Made by a program: the position numbers and the translations under genes
Source of the DNA: Leptasterias polaris
Taxonomy: Eukaryota; Echinodermata; Asteroidea; Forcipulatida; Asteriidae
NCBI GenBank assembly: GCA_037783415.1
Contig: JAZGTN010000178.1
Location: forward strand, 992,001 to 1,056,000
DNA length: 64,000 bases
Direction: 5' to 3'
The notes under the pieces: model-generated
The model's database searches: none
What the model was told of the DNA's origin: nothing
What the model saw: the letters and a program-made list of their open reading frames with translations, nothing else
Shown: in pieces, positions 1 through 12,201 of the stretch
Layout: the number at the start of each line of letters is the position of its first letter
Position numbering within the stretch: the stretch's first letter is position 1

Positions 1-382
1 CTTTCCCTTTCCTTTGTTTTTATGTTGTTGTTTTTTACAAGCTCTTCCTGTCTTTGTTTTATCTCTGTTCTACATTTTTTTCTTCCGGTAGGTCCTTTCT
101 GGAGCTCAGAGCTTCATTTACAAGTTTCTCAATTTTTCTTGAAGAGAGGGAAGAAATGTATTCACCAGTTTTGTTAAAAAGAAACATAACCTATTGTGCT
201 TCATTAGCAATTGAACTTGAATTTGGTCTTTTGCCAAGTATAAAAAACCCAGGCAGCCCAAAACTCACTCTTTCAATTTGTTATGTTTTGGTGCAGACAT
301 CGTTTTCCCACAATAAGTTTCATCTCCTTTTTGCTTGTTGTCCCCCAAGCAGATTTTCTACCATTACAGGGCCTAAGTTGTT

Positions 383-607
383 TCAATACAAGAAGTCTTC
401 ATGAATCCATGGTTTGGAAAGTGAGTCAAATACCTCATCACTTGTGATAAGCAAATCTTTGGTTAGAAGATAAATCCTCTTGTGTTGTGTTGTGCAGTAC
501 TCTGTGTATGAAGATTTGGTAAATTCACAAGTGCTGCTATCCTGCTGAACCAAATCACTGGAAATGGGGTCGCCAACCAAGTTTCCTAGTTGGTGAAGCA
601 GGGTCAA
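383..607 (-). pseudogene. Partial exon, KRIYLLTKD family, possibly hAT-associated
   Basis: The minus strand reads a 74-residue segment containing VGDPIS, a CEF/CTTQ cysteine pair and the string KRIYLLTKD. The same arrangement (VGDPIKS, CEYC, KRIYLLTKDF) recurs at 63834-63967, upstream of hAT-like sequence. This is therefore probably a second, diverged copy of the same transposon-derived gene, running off the left window edge. No start codon or convincing splice pair was fixed. I do not know the biochemical function of the domain; the paired cysteines would fit a small metal-binding fold, which is inference only. Confidence 0.35.
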
Positions 608-1142
608 GAGTTTCAGATGTTCATTTTTTCCCCAGGGAAGAAAACTGTTTCTGTTTTCTTCAGTGCTCCTTCATATGTCTGTGTAGGGACATGTGAGTTG
701 AGTGGGTACCCCCTCCTTTCATAGAGTAAACCTGTCTGTAGCAGTGTTTTGCTTTGTCCTAGATTTTCCACCCTATTAATAACACTTACCATTTGGCATT
801 TATGGAGATGGTGCAGAATTTTCTCTGGGGTGCGACCTATTATTGCTCTGTGTCATTGGCACTGTTTTTGGAGAGAGTGGTCCATTACGTCCTTGGAAAC
901 CTAGTTGTACTGAAATAAAGTGGAATATTTCAACCTTGGAAAAAGTAATTCAAAGTGCAGGAACTGCCTGCCATATGCTATAATTAGTCCAATTTACATG
1001 TGCTTCGTCAGATTGCAGATTTTCCCATGCGGTGTATGTGGGCAGCAGAGCTTTTAAAATCACTTTCATGATTTTCTCTGCTGCCATTTTCTGTGTTTAA
1101 TGTTGCACAATATTGTACCACCAGTTCAAATTGAGCACTCAC

Positions 1143-1315
1143 CTGGTAGGACTGTTGGATGTGCTCGTGGAGGGGGTGGAGGCGATCTGTTGAAGGCAGA
1201 TGGAGATGACTCTATTGTGTCGTAATCTGATGATTCATCAGGAATACTAGTTCTTATTCTTTTGAATCTTGGTTGGGGACTTAGGGACCTTGACCTCTCA
1301 AATCTCAGCGGCGTT
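1143..1315 (-). CDS. Candidate internal exon, Ser/Pro/Arg-rich
   Basis: A 173-nt open segment has a good acceptor upstream (CAACAG at 1316-1321) and a strong donor (GTGAGT at 1137-1142). It encodes a low-complexity Arg/Ser/Pro-rich peptide with an acidic SSDYD patch and a five-proline run. No domain is recognisable. It lies upstream, on the same strand, of the 383-607 segment and may belong to the same gene, but nothing visible joins them. Confidence 0.3.
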
Positions 1316-1634
1316 CTGTTGAAAAAGACATGTATTGCAATTAAAAACAAATACTAGTTTTGCCTAAATAAAGGTTACATTTTGTGTGTAAAGAGTATCT
1401 TGGTATAACCCTCTCCAAAAGGCATGTATTTGTCCATCACTGTACACCTGTATCCCTCCACTAAATGCTGTATCCATAATTGTGCCCCCTTCTGAAAAAA
1501 TTGGTGGCTACGCTGCTTCTGAACCCCATGTACATGAAAATACTGAACAGACCTCTCTTAGCACTAGTGTATGTTTTGTAATACAGATAAACTACATGTA
1601 CAGTATGCTGTCAGCAGCTACAACTTAAACTTAA

Positions 1635-2608
1635 AGGCACCTGGAAATAGATTTTTTTTATTTTTTTATATAAGAGTATATGTATATTAACAATAAAACA
1701 ATTTTTTGAGTAATTGTTTGTCAGTATTTATATGTTAAAAAAATAGATAAAGTTGTTTGGGGGCGACTCCGCCCATCCCGTTTTGTGACGTCAATCGAGG
1801 AAGACTTCGCCTCGATTGCACATCGACCCCACTCGAACTTGCCTGCATTTACGTTGTATATACACGTGCAAGTAGTGAGATTGTACGTTTCGTTTGGTTA
1901 TCCAAAAGGGTTTTTTTTTCTTGCATTTTTCCAGCGAAAATTGCTGCTGGATGCAGCAAAACGACTAAAGATGGGGTCAGCCAGCATTTTTTTCCTGCAG
2001 ATCCCAAATATAGGCAGTTACGGGCATCGAAAGTTAAGCTAACGAGGGCAAAGTTGTCCGGTCCGACGTCGTTTTCAGCGCTATGCAGCGAACACTTGGA
2101 TAGCCCGGGGATTTTTTCGTTGGTAGTAGTGTGCAAGGGAAGTTGCAGTGAAGCTTAGGTTACCAGCGAAATGTTTCTGGTGGAAAAACAATACCTCGTA
2201 TTATCCGTGTTCCTTGTTATGACCATGCTCGTATCTTCCGTTTTTAAGACATAGAAACGTGCATGGGACAGTTCGGGACCGGTAAAAACCTCGTATAAAC
2301 TGGCGTCTCGTATTAGTCGACTGTACACTGTCCTAGGATTGCATTGGGTGGTGAGGTCCGAATACGAAAACGCATCATACTGATCAGGTACCCAGACGTA
2401 ATGTACGGGGCCAGACTACACATTTTCTCCTGCCTCGATTGACGTCACGAACAGCGCCATGTAAAGGGGGGCCTATTTTTTTATTTGTAATTAAAAGAAA
2501 AATACAATCTTTTAACCTTAGTAAATTGTTTATTCACATTCCACTCATAAAAATGTATATATTAATGACAAAAGCTTTATTTTGAAAAAATACCACTGCC
2601 AGGTGCCT
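1635..2608. mobile_element. Kolobok-type non-autonomous element with TTAA duplication
   Basis: The 974-bp unit begins AGGCACCTGG and ends with the exact inverse CCAGGTGCCT. It is bordered on both sides by TTAA (1631-1634 and 2609-2612). Subterminal similarity continues inward: TGACGTCAATCGAGG near 1787 mirrors CCTCGATTGACGTCA near 2433. A TTAA target with a THAP-coding relict inside (about 1930-2115) is the signature of a Kolobok derivative with most of the transposase gene deleted. piggyBac-type elements also use TTAA, but they do not carry THAP exons. Confidence 0.75.
1930..2115 (+). pseudogene. Relict THAP-domain exon inside the TTAA element
   Basis: The plus strand shows a THAP-like stretch: AAGCSKTTKDG, then FPADPKYRQL, then VKLTRAKLSGPT, ending CSEHL. 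This is the C2CH zinc-binding, sequence-specific DNA-binding module that starts Kolobok and P-type transposases. It resembles the THAP exon at 38528-38803 (CSNTTKDG, FPSDPKFRRI, VKLTRAKWSGPT) more than the one at 19460. The first THAP residues are disrupted and the C-terminal part is lost, so it is non-functional. Confidence 0.6.
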
Positions 2609-2612
2609 TTAA

Positions 2613-4740
2613 ACGCCAGAAGCAAATTTTCCAGGAATTTACCTCTTCAGTCTCTTAGATTGCCCCAAGTCCTCAGGATCAGTGGACTCCACAGTTCCTT
2701 CCTTTTCCAGCTTTGCACATTTTCTGACTGCCTTGTCCCAATCAACTGTTTGTTCAAATGAATATTCAGACCATTATTTGTTCAATACAGTTTTGTTTGT
2801 TACATATACCTGCTAGTGTTAAAAATTGTCCCAAAGCCTTGATCTATTTGTAAGGTTTTGAAAATTAGATAGCCAAACTATTGGGCGCCAAATTAGTATC
2901 TTTTGACAATAATCACTGCCACACGCTCATCATAAGTGAACTTCGACTACAAGGTAGTCATCACAATCTTCCAACATTATGATTCAAATACTAGAGCTCA
3001 ATAGGTCAATTTGTTAACTGTGGATAGTTGAAAAATAGTTGCTGTAATCAAACATTTAACCACTGTCAGGAACCAAAAAGTTGACCTTAATGCAATTAAT
3101 GCACTTCCTTTCACTGGTCACTAAAATAGGAAGTTGTAGTAAGAATTAACTGTCAAAATGAACTGGATGAGGAACAACACATAAATTGAATGTGGACCCC
3201 AAGAAATTTTGCATTTGACCGACTGCATTGTCATCACTTTCAACGTGCACCAAAATTGCCAAATAAAACTACAATCTGCACTGGTTTATGGCTAAGCTTC
3301 TTTCATTAACCCTTTCGTTACTGGGCCTTATGTTGGCTGCATCCTGGGTGCTGTACATGCATTTCTGCACAGTCTCAAACAAATGTAGTTTGTAGGAAAA
3401 CTATAGGAGATGGGTGACCAAATCCAACTGGGAACAAATGAGGACATGTGTAGCTTTATTTTGGCAAAACAAAAATCTGTTTTATCGAAAAAGTTAGTCA
3501 TATTTATGCAAATATTTTCAAATAAATAAAACATTTGTAAACAAATCCACACAAAAACGTAAAGCGTGTGCAATCTTGCATATGCTCATACTAGTCATGA
3601 CGGATGAGTCTGTTCCCCGACTTACATGTAGCAACAACGATAAAAAATGGACGTATCTAGCCTCTTCCATTCCTCTTTTCCCTTTGAAATAGTTTCAAAA
3701 TTTTGTAGTTAGGTTTTCATTTTCTTTGGTGGTTTTTTTAATTTTTAATTTGAGGGCTGATAGCTTGAATGATGTTTTTAAAAAAATCAAAAAAAAATCA
3801 TTGCTTCAGTTTCCCTGTCTCTATTTTGCATCTTGTTTGGTTTTTCTACATTGGGAAGAGGACATGCAATGTCTTTGTTCACATCACTACAATATTCTCT
3901 TATGTTTTCGTAAAGATACATGTACTACTGACGTTTTGTGTCTTAGCCAGGTGGAATCTGCTTAGGTGGCCAGTCTACTGGTGGGCGCCTCTTTTCAGAA
4001 GTTGATAGGAGTCTCTGCTTTAGTCAGTGACGCCCGAGCATACACGACTCCAGGCTCATATGCTGGAAAACTGTTTGCAGAAAAGAAGAGACCAATGAAT
4101 AAATACAATATTTGTGTAGTTAAAAAAAAAAAAAAAAAACACTAAACTACAAGAACAATAGGAAATTCTCTTCTTCTTTTTTTAGCTCACTGGAAATGCT
4201 GTAACCTCTAGATTCCAACATTGCCCATCAGACTTAGCCAATACCAGATAAGCATGGGGTTTACTGTAGAATACTTACTTCTAAGCACTTTGTACGCGCA
4301 GAGAACTTAGAAGGTTTTCTTTTTCTTTTGCCCCTTCCCTGACAGGTTGAAGCATTTTACAACATCATTGTGAAGTACATTTCTCAGGATGTTGTGTAGC
4401 TTCTCTTTCAAGCTTCGCCCAGTACACACGGCTATTGTCCAGATGTGTACATGCATACCTTCTACAATTAACTAGAATGACACCACAAACCACACACTTT
4501 GCATTTGATTGAATGTTGTATAAAACAGATTTGTGCAAACTGCACAAAGAAACACAGCTTGGTATTAATGAACAGTCAATTGTTGGAAAACACGATTGAA
4601 AAGTTTCCAAAGAAATTGAACTATCTGCCACTGAAACTCTCGAACACATGTTATATTTGTTAAGGTAACAAAGAGGTCTTTGCTTAATGATAATGTAAAT
4701 TTATCTCAACAGGACAAGTGGAGGTTCTCCTTAACTTTTA
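2613..4740. other. No gene seen
   Basis: AT-rich sequence with short, unconvincing open frames, an A-run near 4122-4138 and many T-runs. No domain, splice pattern or paired terminal repeat could be supported. Confidence 0.5.
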
Positions 4741-4822
4741 CCTTCAAGTCAAATTCCCTCTCCGTGGTCTCGGATGGGGCAAATGCATCATCTGGTATTG
4801 CATCTGGGTTGAATGGATGTAC

Positions 4823-5634
4823 TCAACATGCATTTGAAACTGAGGCTGACTTGCCCCAAGCTGCAGCAAACAGTGGCACGAACCGGTACTTGTTGATGTT
4901 TCCACCAGGATTCTGTCTGATGTACAAGTTCGTTGCAATATGCCAGTTAGATTTTAAGGACTTGAAGACCGTTCGGTCTAAAGGCTGAGGATACTTGGTT
5001 GTGTGCCCAGGGCCCGATTTCACAAAGAGATAAGACTTGTCTTAGGACCAGTAACTGGTCTTAACTGAAGACTAGTCCCATCTATTAGCATTGCCTAGGA
5101 CTAGTCCTAAGTTAGGAAGAGTTTTGTGAAATCGACCCCAGGCAGACTCACCAGGATAACGTCGTTTGCAATACAGTACTCCAGTACAGCAACACTCTTC
5201 ACATGCGATGTGTAACCGTCGATCATCAACAGAACTTTGCCCGGTACAGCATGCCTGGGAACATCTGAAGCCACTGCAGGAACAAGCCCTTATTGATGTA
5301 AGAAGAGTCAGAAATCCCAAGTTCAGAACCTGGAGGCAGCCCATAGGTGAATTCGTCCTTCTTTCTCTTGCCTTTCATAATTATCATCACTAGAGTAAAT
5401 TGTCCTGCAGCATTACAACAAGCTACCGCAGTAACATTCTCACCCTTTTTCGGCATTTGTGACAGTCACAACCGAATGTTTTCCTTTCTGGGCAAGAACT
5501 GTTCCTGGCCAGTTAATCATTGGCATACCAGACTCATCCACATTGTAGATTTTCTCAGGTGACTGGTGAAAGCCTTCTCTATCAAGCACGGCACCAAGGC
5601 GATCAAAGTATTGCTGCACTACTTCTTTTTTCAT
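4823..5634 (-). pseudogene. Pogo-like DDE_1 transposase fragment
   Basis: On the minus strand, the DDE_1 order of motifs is present: YNVDESG (first catalytic Asp), AQKGKHSVV, a GENVTAVACCNAAGQF block, GKRKKDEF, GLPPGSE, then MIDGYTSH (second Asp). After an inserted MITE, PGHTTKYPQPLDRTVF and an AAWGKSA segment follow. This family cuts and rejoins DNA as a cut-and-paste transposase. At least two frame breaks (near 5445 and 5250) and the MITE at 5011-5136 make it a pseudogene. The N-terminal DNA-binding half and the terminal repeats are not identifiable. Confidence 0.75.
5011..5136. mobile_element. 126-bp palindromic MITE inserted in the pogo transposase
   Basis: The insert is bordered by CCCAG on both sides (5006-5010 and 5137-5141), the likely target duplication. 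Its ends are inverted: GATTTCACAAAG at the left, CTTTTGTGAAATC-like at the right, with further inverted GACTAGT/AGGACC blocks inside. Removing it plus one CCCAG rejoins the transposase frame (LPG to HTT), which fixes the boundaries. Confidence 0.75.
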
Positions 5635-5856
5635 GCCTATAGCATAGAAATTAATAGTATAAATTCATGATTGTATTAACAAAATTTCACTATTTTCTTG
5701 TTTAAATTAAATCATCAGCAAAACATTTGTTAACATGCATTTAACACTCTGGTATAAACAGAGCTGCATAAACAGACGATGCAAATAGATTAAGTAGATT
5801 AACAGCATAAAATGTAAACTGCTTAACATACCTAACCTAGTCATTTCTAAAATCAT

Positions 5857-6362
5857 TTAGGATGCATCTTCACTTTGCTGTTGTGCAATGATCAAATCCT
5901 CTTGGTGGTCATCAACAGTGGAAATTGAATTCAAAGACTTACAACTATCTAAATCAGGGTCGTCAGCTGTTTTTTCTTGAAAAGACACTACAGGAAGATT
6001 TTCGCAGCTTCTGCAAGAACACCCTGGACCACAAGACTCATTGGAAGCTCTGAATGTTTCCTTTTAAGTTCTATGCGTGTTTCCTTTGTCAGGCAGCCTT
6101 TGTGTGTCAAGGAAACCCCCCAAAGAATAACTGATTGGATACACACTTCATCAATATATACGATTTTGCATTTTTTTCCTCTGCCAAGACTCATTCCCTT
6201 CCATTCTTTCAACCAAGAGCCTTTGTACCATTGCACCTCGATGGTAGTTTCCCTTTTACAATGAACTCTTCCAATGAATGGCCTCTTGGTTTTGTCATCC
6301 AAATGGACTGCACCCATCTGCCCCTCTGCCACACTGTCCCTTGTTTCCTCAATGGAGACTAA
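5857..6362 (-). CDS. Unrecognised protein segment (possible chromo-like adaptor)
   Basis: The minus strand is open across 5988-6362 and encodes an ordered-looking segment: FIGRVHCKRE, IEVQWYKGSW, WKGMSLGRGKK, YIDEVCIQSVILWGV, LTHKG. A second frame, overlapping at about 5995, continues with an acidic tail ending SEDAS and a TAA at 5857-5859. An intron or a one-base frameshift must separate the two. The beta-strand-like V-x-W-Y pattern resembles small chromo-type folds found in invertebrate transposon proteins, but I do not recognise the family. It lies upstream of the pogo fragment on the same strand. Confidence 0.35.
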
Positions 6363-6364
6363 CT

Positions 6365-9120
6365 GAGGCTTCTACTTACCCTGTTCTCTGATTGAAACCT
6401 AAAAACATAAATCAGAAATGTATCATGACATGTAATTGTTGCAAAATGTCTCTATCAATGAAACTTTTGAGAATTGAGGAAACAGTAATGTTTTAAAAGG
6501 TAAGAACAATAATGATCAGCAGCTTATAAACTTGTTTAGGGAATATCCCAGGAGTTCCCTATTTGCGGTCATGAATTCCACAATGTATTTGGATTAAACA
6601 GCTATGTTAGATTCTATTTTATTTTGTATTTTAAAATTATGACACCATTTGGAAAAGAAGGGAAATGGTAAGGGTCTATTTCAAACATTTATCATGCAAG
6701 TTTACCATGACCAGACAAGCTTGATTGTATACGATGGGATCTTAGCTGCTCAATAGAATGGATTGTTGTTTAAATTCTAGTCTACTGGCACTTAATAGTT
6801 CCAACATTAAGTGAGGTTTTGTTATCTTTATCTCTATCCATTGCCAAGAACAAAAGTAGCTGCATTCGGATTTAAAGAAGAGATTAAACTTTTTTATTTC
6901 ACCTATCGGACCCCAAAAAGTTAATTCTGACAACCCAAAGTATTCGTGGTAATTTTCAGATTTAGAACTTTCTCCCCTGAACAAAACCATGGCCAAATTC
7001 TTTTGGTTTTTTTGCAACCAACCTTTGGGAATTCTCAAGTCAACCTGTTGTGGATGATTTCAAGATCTGGTGAGATGTCCTGATCTGTGTCTAACCGCTT
7101 CTGTTAGAGCGCTTCCAAATTATAAAACCATTCTTAGTTGATTTGATTATCGCAAGTAAGTCTATTGTGACCATCTTGCTTCTGGCAAGTACTTCATTTT
7201 ACACGCCACTTTGGAGAGCGCTTACAATTTTCTTCAAGCAGTCGCAGCCTACTTTGTTTTAGCATGATCTGTTTTAATGTACTTTCCCCAAAGTAAGTGG
7301 AGCGAAAGGTCGTTCAACTTTTCAAGTCCTTGTTGGCAGAACGTTTCCATACATTCTCATAACTTCAGGCACATGATATGATAACACATGCATGTAGGGT
7401 GTTATATCTTTAGCCAAATATACAGTCTGATATAAATTTATCCAAGTCTTTGCTGATGATTCAAATTATTCAGCTGTCCTGCCAATTGTCTGATGCTGAG
7501 TCAGTCTAAATGCTAAGTCAGGATGGCAGCATCTTCTTACCTCTGCCAATTTCTTTGAGGTTGCTGCCTCAGTTGAATGCTCTGCTATGGTCAAAATGCT
7601 GTCTTGAAGTTGTTTTAAAAGCTCCACTGCTGGCCAGCTTGGAGACCGATCAGGGCACGGAATGCGTAGGCCGACTTTCCAAAATCTTGGAGGCCGAAAA
7701 ATTGTCTTGTTTTGGGGCCTTGACCTTTTAGAAGGATCTTTAATTTTTCAATGATGTGCATATCAAGATGGATTGAGAACAATCAGTGCTCTATTAATTT
7801 AACCTGTTTTGTAGGATCCTTTATCCATGGCTTTGTCTTTGCGAAAATATCAAGCAAATGATCAGATGCAGTTACACACCAGTGTATTTAGAACAAACTG
7901 TATTCAACCTGAAGTAAACAGTACAATGAAATAATAGCAAAACCAAAAGTTAAATCATACTTGCCAAATCGTTTTATTTTCATGTCTGATGGCTATGATG
8001 CTTGTAGAAAGAATTGTGTGCACTAGATTGGTTGTTTGACTGTAAAGCAATGACTGAAAGTGTATAACCTGCTGTTAATTCAAAAGCACAATTATTGTCC
8101 TTTATATAATTATGTAGAAATCCTACTGCAATCCTTTGGCTCATAAAGCAATCCCATTCCATTATTCATGATTCAAATCACACAGCGTATGCCTTGACTA
8201 TGTGGTTTCTCATTGTAGAGGTGCATACACCAGTGCACAGAGAAAGTGGCAGGAGAGGGGAGTTAATGGAACTTTTTCAGTTGAGTGGCAAATTAAAACA
8301 ATATGAAGCCCTTGCTAAACATACTGGCTTAGGCTAAACACAAAACTAAAATATTTATGACACTGTATGATAAGGCATTGCACATATGCCTTTCAGTCTC
8401 CCTCCTGAAGTTGGTTACAACTACATGTAGAGAGGTATGGAATAATTAAGAAGAAGTTGTTCGTGCTAGCCATTATTGCATCGGAAAAATTGTTCAATAT
8501 TTTTTCAACATGAATGAACCACTTTGGAAACTTCTGTTTTTTCTGTGAGATTATAAATGTAAGTTTTTAATCGGGCTCCAGTGTAATTCCAACAATTCTT
8601 TGCCATTTTTCAATTGTTATGAAAAACAATTAAAAAAGTTATGCCTTTTTAATGTGAGTGGAGCGACAAAGAAACAAATGTTATCCTTGCAATCAGAACC
8701 AGAAATAAATTGTTTTGGAAATCTCTGAGGGAACATTTGAAATGTGCAAAGATGAACAAGTAAAAGAACAAAGGTTATCCTCGCTGTAAAAATTTCCAAA
8801 GACAATTTTGAGCACAAGTTGGAAAAGTGAATAGATGAAAAAGAAAATTCTGCATGCAGTGATGTGAGTTACTGCCATTGTATTATCAAATGGTGGCTAT
8901 GTTGGATTTGGTTGTGACTTACTGGGCTGAACCCACTGCTCAACAAGCTCAGTACAGCTTTCTCAACTGAGATTGCAGATTCCAGTTATCTGGAGAGTCA
9001 TTTCTCTGTTATGGTCAAGACAAGAACTCCTTGTAGAGACTACTGTGAGCAATAATGAAGAAATAATCAAGAGGATACTGACCAGGATTCATCATTGATG
9101 AACCGTCTGATGCATCAAGA
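6365..9120. other. No gene seen
   Basis: Short open frames only. None has a recognisable domain or consistent splice sites. No paired repeats were found by eye. Confidence 0.4.
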
Positions 9121-9124
9121 GAAC

Positions 9125-9634
9125 TCAATTATGTAAATCAACTGCAGGAGTTTTTGAAGCATCAGGAAGGAGTTTCATCTCGCCACTCGCTGTGACAGTG
9201 AACTGAGGAACTTTATTGTATGAGTTGGTGATGCGTCCTGTGCTACGTAAAACAATTTGCTGGAGTGTGCAGTAGGAAAGACTAAGAGTTAGTCCTTGAA
9301 GGGTCCTCCATGATGAGACACTCACTATGTTCAGTTACATCTATCAGCTACTGCAAGAACACCACAAATCACTGCACATCAAAAGCTACGATGAACAAAT
9401 CATACTGTGAAATGAAGTTAAATGCTTGATACCTGTTGCAATAAGTATAGCTGAGTCAGCCGTACCAATTGTGACAGGTTTGAAAGTGTTACAGCTTAAT
9501 ATCCATGGATTTGCAGAATCACCATGCAGTGTTATGTAGCTTCCCATGCACTCTCTAAACTCGTGATTTATATTTTGAAGCTCAGAAGAGACCACAAACA
9601 AATACAATCCAATGATCAGCAGAGCAGTATTCAT
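9125..9634 (-). CDS. Predicted small secreted protein, two exons
   Basis: Exon 9433-9634 starts with an ATG and a signal-peptide-like N-terminus (MNTALLIIGLYLFVVSS), followed by two cysteines (ECMGSY, LSCNTF), and ends at ACAG|GTATCA in phase 1. An acceptor at 9325-9326 joins in frame to 9125-9324, giving 133 residues and a stop; the second exon has one more cysteine. Only the frame arithmetic and the signal peptide support this model. I do not recognise the family. The whole locus is duplicated at about 10646-11224, where the copy is dead. Confidence 0.35.
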
Positions 9635-9798
9635 AGACAGCTACTCCTACTATCAGTAACAGCTACAGTCTTCTCAAATCAGAACATCAGCTTCAGTCAA
9701 ACAGTTACAGCCCAACCATGGAATATTGCTGAAACTTTCACAACTACAATTACTTAAAAGCTGAACTCCAAGTCCGAAGTAAAGTGTACATACCAAAG
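9228..9798. repeat. Segmental duplication, copy 1
   Basis: This segment, from GTGATGCGTCCTGTGCTA to AGTGTACATACCAAA, is repeated in the same orientation at about 10646-11224 with few substitutions and small indels. The duplication contains the predicted secreted-protein gene. Related shorter blocks (ATGATCAGAG, AAGGATAACC) near 10060 and 10442 suggest further tandem rearrangement between the copies. Confidence 0.85.
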
Positions 9799-10161
9799 AA
9801 CTTTGACTCACAATAAACTGCAACCTACAAACATGTACACCTTCCTATAGCTGAGAACAATGTTAGTGCAACACCATAAGAATTACTGATGCAGTTAACT
9901 CCACAACCAGAAGAGACAGAGATAATATTGATGTCCGTCTAAGGGGATATTCAACAAACACAAGTACACTTGACCAAATGCACTCAATGTCAGAAAACAG
10001 ATACACTCCCTTTGAATTTTGAAAGGATTGTGCAGCAAAGGACACTTGTTGATATTTAAGATGATCAGAGATTGAAGATGAATTCTGGATAATGACACGG
10101 CAAGGATAACCCAGTTCTTGATTGGCACTCTAAAGTGGTCCAAAGCATTTAACTTAACAAC

Positions 10162-10337
10162 AGGCCTGATACTTCACGAAGGCAACGGAGGCGATTGCCT
10201 TCGTTGCCCCTGGTCATTGCCTTGGTGCCCTTGAAATGCTCCAATAGAAATTTACAATTTCCTCATAGGGTGCCCTTTACCGGGAGAGAATGCTTTGGTG
10301 CCCTTTCTCTTTCTAGAACGAGGTATACAGGCCTGTA
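10162..10337 (+). repeat. Dispersed repeat, GGCCTGATACTTC family, copy 1
   Basis: The unit opens with CAGGCCTGATACTTC and closes near ATACAGGCCTG. It contains an internal inverted GGCAACGGAGG...CCTTCGTTGCC block and the phrase GGTCATTGCCTTGGT. Partial copies lie at 16398-16470 (minus) and 28496-28652 (plus). It is likely a short non-autonomous element of unknown class. Confidence 0.6.
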
Positions 10338-10645
10338 ACAATACTACATTTGATCGGAACATTTAACAAAAAATACACTCTTGTTAATTATGCAAGCAAT
10401 GAGCTGAAATCAAACAGTTAAGTTGACTTTTTTAATTCACAGATGATCAGAGGTTAAATATGAATCCTAGTTGAAGACAGAGCAAGGATAACCAAGTTTA
10501 CTTTGTCTGGATTACCAAGCTTGATTGAAGGTTTCAAAATCACACAAATCATTGCGCTAAATTGAAAGATTAAAACAAAATTCTTCAAGAGTTAATTTTT
10601 GTCTAGATGCCAAATGGGTCAAGAACTTCTTAACGGTTTTAGCAA

Positions 10646-11224
10646 AGTGATGCGTCCTGTGCTATGTAAAACACTTTACTGGAGTATGCAGTAAGAAAGA
10701 CTAATAAGAGTTAGTTTTTGAAGGGTCCTCCATTATGAGACACTCACTATGTTCAGTTACATCTATCAGCTACTGCCAGAACACCACAAATTGCTGCACA
10801 TCAAAAGCTACGATGAACAAATCATACTGTGAAATGAAGTTAAATGCTGGATACCTGTTGCAATAAGTATAGCTGAGTCAGCCGTACCAATTGTGACAGG
10901 TTTGAAAGTGTTACAGCTTAATATCCATGGATTTGCAGAATCACCATGCAGTGTTATGTAGCTTCCCATGCACTCTCTAAACTCGTGATTTATATTTTAA
11001 AGTTCAGAAGAGACCACAAACAAATACAATCCAATGATCAGCAGAGCAGTATTCATAGACAGCTACTCCTACTATCAGTCACAGCTGCAGTCTTCTCAAA
11101 TCAGAACATCAGCTTCAGTCAAACAGTTACAGCCAAACAATTGAGTATTGCTGAATCTTTCACAACTACAAGTACAATTCCAGAATGAACTCCAAGTCAG
11201 AAGTAAAGTGTACATACCAAATAA
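10646..11224. repeat. Segmental duplication, copy 2
   Basis: Direct copy of 9228-9798, about 1.4 kb downstream. It differs by scattered substitutions and small indels, which disable the gene it carries. Confidence 0.85.
10855..11056 (-). pseudogene. Dead copy of the small secreted-protein gene
   Basis: The ATG at 11054-11056 and signal-peptide codons match copy 1. However, the CAA codon of copy 1 is TAA here (10997-10999), truncating the product after about 19 residues. The region matching exon 2 also gains an in-frame stop (TAATGG) and a small insertion. The copy is therefore non-coding while copy 1 remains open. Confidence 0.55.
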
Positions 11225-11229
11225 CTGCC

Positions 11230-12200
11230 GTTTACTTGCTGCATGTATCACTTTGTCTGGATTACCAAGTTAGATTGCAGGTTACAAACTCCTTAACGGT
11301 TTTAGCAAAGTGCTATACACTTCATGTACATTTACAAATTATAACTTACTCTCTGTATTGATGAGTGTGCTTACTGTTTTATGAAGAAAATAACAGCCTG
11401 GCCCAACTTCATAGTAGGGGTCAGCACAAACATTCTGCTTAGCACAGACATATGATGCTCAGCAGGATCGGGTTGCCAGTCAGGTTGTCATGTGAAATCA
11501 CATCGATGCAACTGGTGCTCAATTTATTTATCATTGTGAAATAACTATGACAATGGGATTGCTTTTTTTAGACCAGGTTGTTAACTAAATGAAGAGGCAG
11601 TGATACTATTCCTTAGAAGAAAGAACCTGTTTCAGAAAATCCTTTATACATCAACAGGAATGTATTAGGGGTGGACCAAGGCCTCGAGCTGGGCCATGGA
11701 GGCAAGGGGTTTTATGGTCCCTGTAAAATTTCTGGCCTACTTTTTGTGAACAAGCTCAAATTTGAAATTTTATGGGGAGATTGTTTTCCCTAAAAAATTT
11801 AGGAAGGGCTTCAGTCATTGCTTCAGGTATTAAACTTCTTTTTTACAATCAATTCCTCCAAAAGTATTTACAGGTGATAATTGCATAGAAATATCATCCA
11901 TCATATATTTAGTGTTTACAAGTATGTAGAAATTTACCTTGTGTTTCAGAAACCGACCACTGATTTAATGCAAGTGACTGTTTTCCTGTTACATTTGCAA
12001 AGTAACAAGTTTGTTCAAAGCAACAGCTGTTGTTTCTACAGCAGTAATGACTAAAGGCTCCATGGATAAAGAAATACAGGCTGCAGGTTCAGACACTTCT
12101 CCTCTTGACTTTACAAGTCAACTTTATCTCCCTGCTCAACTCTACTGTTTTGCTGTTCTCCTTTTTGCTTCTCCTTTTGCCCCCTTTTGGCTTGATCCTT
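11230..12200. other. No gene seen
   Basis: Holds half of a GGCCCAACTTCATAG-type MITE end near 11400 and otherwise unremarkable AT-rich sequence. Confidence 0.4.
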
Positions 12201-12201
12201 C

